Made by a program: the position numbers and the translations under genes. From positions 1 to 21,962 of IMG/VR virus record IMGVR_UViG_3300014720_001659: a DNA stretch of 21,962 nt; one strand, given 5' to 3'. Shown here piece after piece: positions 13,101-19,100 of this stretch. This DNA comes from a virus. How positions within the stretch are numbered: position 1 is the first letter of the stretch; the number at the start of each line of letters is the position of its first letter. Below the pieces are notes generated by a model. It made no database searches. It was given only the letters and a program-made list of their open reading frames with translations, and was not told the origin of the DNA.

Positions 13101-16100
13101 TAACTGACCCAAGCCGTACTTGTTGCCGTTGTCAACGAAGTCCCTCATGCGGAACTCCAGCTGAAGCAATTCTTTCATGGATAGCTTAGACAATCTGTTC
13201 ACTAGTTCTCGCTTCTTGATCTGCGGCACTGGGCCGGAGTCGTCTATAGCGTCTCCAAGTATCGAAACAAACTCGCTTTGATCTGCGAACGTCTGAGCGT
13301 TTTGCTCGAGTAGTTCGCCGATGGCCTGCTCAATAACAGCCTCTTTCCTCAGGCCCATTTCGTCAGCCCTTTGCTGAGCCAATATGTCATAGAAGTACTC
13401 GAGATCCTGCCAGTTCGAAAGAGACCGCTGATCACTGGGATTGATGGCGTTATGAGCTTCGACGAGTTCATTTAGCTTCTTGCGGGTAGCCGGTATGAGT
13501 TTGTCTTGTTCAGCCTTCAAGATGGCGTCGTATTCATCGGAAACCCTTTGGGTTATCTGTGAGGCTATGCCGTCTTTGAACACGTCTCTATCGGTCTCTC
13601 CCTTTGCCTTAGGACGTGGTGGCGTCCACCCCTGAGCAACGGCTTTGTTGTATTCCTCGTTAGCCCATGTGTTGGCTCGCTTCTCTGCGAGGTGCCTACG
13701 GTACACGTCCCTGAATGTTTCTTCAACAGCGGAGAACCTATCGGCGATAGACTGCAACTGCTCAGCAGTGATGCCCACAGCGTTTGGCACGACAGCGATG
13801 ACATCGCCGTTATCATCCTTGATGGTCTTGGTGTTGGAGGCCGCCGCTAAAAGTTCTGCTGCGGTGTCTATGAACTCCTGCACATCAGGCAAAAACACTG
13901 GGTCTATTTTAGAGAGATCAGCAGCCACCTGTCTGAAAGACTCTCTGCTGTCCCCGGGCTTTCTCTCCTTCTTGGCGATAGCGGACAGCTTCTTCTGTAA
14001 TGACTTAGCGGTCTTCACCTGCTTTTCAAAAGCGTCCATCTCCGCCTTGGCGTCTTGGGCATCAAAGATCTTCGACAGCCTGTTGACGAAAGTCTCCACT
14101 ACGGCGTAACCGTTGGTTCTTACGTTTTCTGCGCTGACCTTTGTTGTGGCCTGTACGATTTCGAAAAGCTTTGTGATCTGTGCCGGCGTGAACGGAGGGT
14201 TGCCTCGGTCTGCCATGCGTTGATTCACTAGCTCAATAGCCGCTAGCAAGAACTCGTTAGTACTCCACGCCTTCATGCGGATATTACTGAGTTCTTGCTT
14301 GGTGTCTTTACTCAGACTCTCAAGATCAGCGTACTTATCAAGCAGACCCATGAGTTCCGCTCTGAGACTGATGGCTTCTCTTGATCTGAGATCAAGCCAC
14401 TTACCCATGGTTGCCTTAGCGAAGTCATAGGCTTCTTTCTTCCCTGCCCGATTTCCCGATAGGAACACCTTGGCTCTTTTGTATGTGATCTCGGCTTCGG
14501 CCTTGCTGAGTCCAAGGTGCTCTGTGAGCAATCTCATTATGTCTGGCTTCGCCATCCCTGCTTTAACATACCCTAAAGCCTTGGCATCCACCAGTATGGT
14601 CTTACCTTTAACCGTTACGGTTCTCAGTTGTGGCGTGGTTCCGTAGCGGTTAATGAGTTCGGCTACATACGCATCTAAGTCATCCTGAGCTTTACCAGAC
14701 TTTCTTAGTGAATTGCTTCTAAGGTCTTGTTTAGCGCCTTTTAATTTCTCTGCACTTGGCTCAACACCCTTGGCTATGTCTTCTATTACTTTTTTCGACC
14801 TTTGGAACGCAGTAGTGCTACTTGCTTCGCCAAGCTCAACAGCTCGCTTTCTTTGAGATTCTCTAGCGGATTTTGCGCTTCTCCTGATGGTTGAGGTTGC
14901 ATCATTGATTTGTTGTTCTTGTACTCCATATTTTTTGGCTATTTTTTTTGCTGCTGATTCGTAATCTGGTTGCTCTGAATCCGATGTTTCTTCTCGCCCT
15001 GACTCAATAGACATGTCGGGTCTGAATGTTTGATAAAGTGCTTTCTCAGGATACCAATTCACGGCTTGAAGGTCGGCTATACTTATGTCTATACCGGCTT
15101 CCTCTCTGAGTACTTCTTGAACCCTGTCAAACACAGACACGATAAACAACCGTTGCCTCGGCCCTGTTGGGGCTTCTACTTCTCCTTTGGCGTTTTTTGA
15201 TAAATTGTTCCCAGCTTTTCTGACGTTGTTCAGTCTGTCGGTGCTGGACAATTTTGATCTTTTGTCGAGCCTTGCCGTAGCTTTTTCTATAGAGCCAGCC
15301 ACAGCAACAACATCTGACATGTTTACGCTTCCTATAACCGAAGAAAGTATTCGTCTTTCCTCCTTGTCTAATGACCTTACGGCCTGCCTTAAATCCTCTT
15401 TGTTTTTAGATATAAGATCCTTGCGCCTATCAATTAAGGTTCCCGTCAATCTCCCGTACTGTCTCATGAACCACCTATCCATTGTCAATTGATCGAAGTT
15501 CCCATAAAGATTCATGAAAAATCCGTTACCTATTTTCGGCCCAAATACAGCCGCCCCAAACACTATTTCATCAGCTCCAAGGCCGTTTATAAGTGCCTTC
15601 TTTTTACCGTTGTCGTCGATGTAATACAGATCTCCGGCTCTCATTGGTGTCGTCAAAAACTCCGCAAACTCAGACATGGTTAAGTACTCAAGGACTTTAT
15701 TCGCAAATGCAAACGTACTGTCTATAGCCGCCCTTTGACTACCAGCATTTCCAACAGCAGAGAACCTTCCGCTTTCTTTAAACGCCTTATACTGCTTCTC
15801 TGCCTCTTCAAAGTTTTTATCTACTTTATTGCCGTTGGAAGTAACCGCAAGAGATATTTTAAACGCTGCCTCAGCTTCTTTGTCTGTCTTTATCTCTGGA
15901 TGAATGAGAGCCATTATCCCCATAGCTGCCTTTGTCTTTTCGTCATACCAGCCAAGAGCTTCTGGGTACGCTGATACAGCTAATAGAGTTTCGTAAACAT
16001 AGGCATCAACAAGATATCTGAATAGATTTTCATCCATCACATCTCCGCTCTTTACCTTGTACTTCTTTTTTATTAAAGGCAAGTGCTTTTTAAATCTTTC

Positions 16101-19100
16101 TTGAAGAAGTTCTTTGAATTCCAAGTTTGTCTTTATCGACGACTGAGATGCTGTCTCCAGCGCTGAGGATATCGACACTGGACTGTCTTTCACTTCGAGC
16201 GGTATCTCGTCTATAAACTGTGCCTTGCCAACTTGAAAAACAACTATCTGCTCTTCTCTAGCTACATCTTCTGTTTCTTGAAGCGTCTTCGCTTGGCGTT
16301 CTTCAGTGGACATCTTGGCTCTCTCTTGAGCGTTGCGTGCCTCGGCCTCTCCTGCGAGTCTCTTATAGGTTTCGAACTTTTCTTCTTGCGACAACTCTCT
16401 TCTGTCGTTGACGATTGTAGTTGGATCTCCGCCGATGGCAAACCCTTCGATCTGCTGAACGGCGTGTTGGATCTCGTGTATCATCCCGGACAATGCCGTC
16501 GCCTTGTCTTTGGCAAACATCTGAATATAAATCGGAGTGCCGTCGCCAGCCACCGACAACGCACCCTGAACACCGTCAATGCCGCCTATGTATAAATCCA
16601 CTGGCATGCGCTTCAATTTCGGGTACAGCCTAAACAGTTCGTCAAATCTAACAAGATCCTCTAAAGCACCTTCATGAACATCGGCAAGGTTGCCGTTGGT
16701 TAGTTCGATGATTGGGGGGCTGAGCCTGAGGTTTAGCCTAGCCTTGGGCTCGATCTCGTATCTCCACTTGTTGTCAACACCACGTTCCCATCCAGTAGCC
16801 ATCCTGATGTCTCTCGGAAGGCTCCCTGACTTCTCCATGTCTCTAGCAACAGCAAGATTATCCCTGACGCTCTGAGATAGGTAAGCGTTCTCTCCGATGA
16901 TTTGCATCTTGCCCAGTCTTCCTTTGTCGAGTCCTGAGGTGGTGTCACTAAGCGGTCTCCCGTCTAGCATCTTGAATTCCTTTGGATCGAACGGCCCCCA
17001 GTCAGTGGTGCCGTGCAGAACGCCTTCGCCACCGCTTAGCTGCGGTATCGCAAGCTGCTTGGTATCCGCAAGTAACTTGTCCATCTCGGCGTCACTAAGC
17101 TTCCTGCTCAGCTGAATGGATACAGTGGGTTCAGTGCCCTGCACTTCGTTAGCTGATATCACCTCAACGTCTTGTGGAAACTGACTTAGTACCTCTTGGA
17201 CGGGGATCTTCCTGTCGGTCTTTTCTTCGAGCAGTCCGATATTCAAGAAGTTTCCATCTGGAGCACCCGGGATAGATAATGGATCTGTCCGCTTTTTCGA
17301 TGGGGGTGACTTTGACTCATTCAACTCAAACGATTCGCTGTAGTCGTCCATGACCTCAGCCACGGCATCCAACATAGAGGATTCAACAGATCTTACCCCA
17401 TCAAGGATGGCCACAACTATGCGCTGCCATATGCTTTCCTGCGCCTTACCTGTGGTTTGGTAAGCAATAGAGGACAGCCATTTGCCAAATTCCGGAGAAG
17501 TCAGAGCGTAGGTAATGAGTTCTTGATGGCTGCCGTCTACCACGAACTTATACAGAGACGCAACGGCTTCACTCATCTCCAGCGCTGCTCCTGACTCAAC
17601 TGCGGCTATCAGGTCTTCTCTTATCTTCGAAACCCGCTCCGCCAGTCTTGGATCGTTGACTTCGGCCTTGTGCAGCATGCCGTGAATGATCTCGTGAGCC
17701 ACGTTTCTGTCGATGTTCTGAAACTCTTCTTTCCTGTTGGTGTTTATTGCGATGACGTTTGTGGCGGGGTAGTATAGCGCCGCTCCCTCACTTGGGCGCA
17801 GACCAGAAAACCTAATCCTCCCGAGGCCGTTGGCTTTCCACCAAGAGTAAAGTGGCCCGTACAACTGATCGTTGACATCGCTAACCACTTCGGATATGTC
17901 TGCGGTTTCGCCCTTGCTGAACCTCAGTTCTCCTTCCGGGGTCAGGGCAGCGGGTAACTGCGCCTTGCCTTTGGCTCCTTCTGTAGCCGCCCATTCAGGA
18001 AGCAATCCTAACTTCTGTTCAGCGAACTTCATGACCTCGTACACCTTGCCAACCAACTCATTGGCCTCCTCTGTCTTTCCTTCTTCTCTCAGTCTTCTAG
18101 CCTGATCCCTGATCGCAAAGGCCTCGTCATTAATGCCTGAGAAATTCACCCATGAATTCTGTCCGCGGGTTTCTGTAGTCATCGCTCTACGGGCTTTCGG
18201 CGTGAACATAGCGGCGTGAACTCGCCATGCATTCTCTTCGCCGATAGCGCCAAAGCTGTTTCCTAATTTTGCGTGACCAAAGAAGTCGTGTACAAACCTG
18301 AAGACATCATTCACCAGTAACGGTACGCCGTTGACATCGGTGTATTGCGTCCTACGAAGTCTAGGGTCTTCGGCTCTCTGCTCCTCGGTGATGGGTTCGT
18401 CTCCAAACCCAGACTCGGTAGAGAAGATCTTCATTCGCTTGTTGTTGCGAAGGTCTTCTATCATGTCGCCACTTGAACTGTACGGCTCGGTATTGTTAAC
18501 CTCGACTACATATCCTTCGGCAATGATGGTTTCGTACTGCGCTAGTGTTTCCTCTGCCATGAGCTCGTAAGCCTCGATGACTTCGGGATCCGTCGGCGAA
18601 TGCTTCATGGCGTCGAACTCATCGGATATCCGCTTCGCTCTGTCTTTGTCTATTGTCCGGATTCTTTCGGGCTTTTCGTAGCCTTCGATGCCTCTGTCTT
18701 TAACATATCGCTCCGCAATTCTCGTAGCGTCCTCCAAAGGCTCGCTGAAGAGTTTGTTTCCTGCGACTGGCTGAGCTTTTCCTGATTTGTCATTTGCTTG
18801 TCTTCTTGTTGATTGCTTGTCTACTAATTGCTTTTCTGCGGTGGTGTCTACGGCCTCGCCTTTTGACATCTTCCCTGTCACCGAGTTAATGGCGGCTACC
18901 ACGTCTCTTGTCTTTGGTGTGCCAACCCCTGACGGAAACAACCGCTGAGACACCATTTCCTTGAGCCTTCCAGCCAAAGAAGTACGAGCCTCTAAACTAA
19001 CAGCACCGGTTTCGATAGTGGCCTTGAGTTCCGTAAGAAACTCATCGGCCACTTCTGGGTCTGCGGCAACCATTGCCGCAACGTCATTGGTGTCGATCTT

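Noticed and set aside
13645-14109. Plus-strand frames inside the giant gene (including 11083-11559, 13645-14109, 19855-20271)
   Set aside because: They are opposite a single continuous frame of nearly 12 kb with recognisable domains; they are Ser/Leu-rich as expected for the complement of Lys/Glu/Ala coding.
16740-17020. ADP-ribosyltransferase-like fold around VLHGTTDWGPF...NAYLS
   Set aside because: The HGT and YLS fragments recall ART domains, but the catalytic Glu pattern is not evident and the region runs directly into zincin 3; not strong enough to call.
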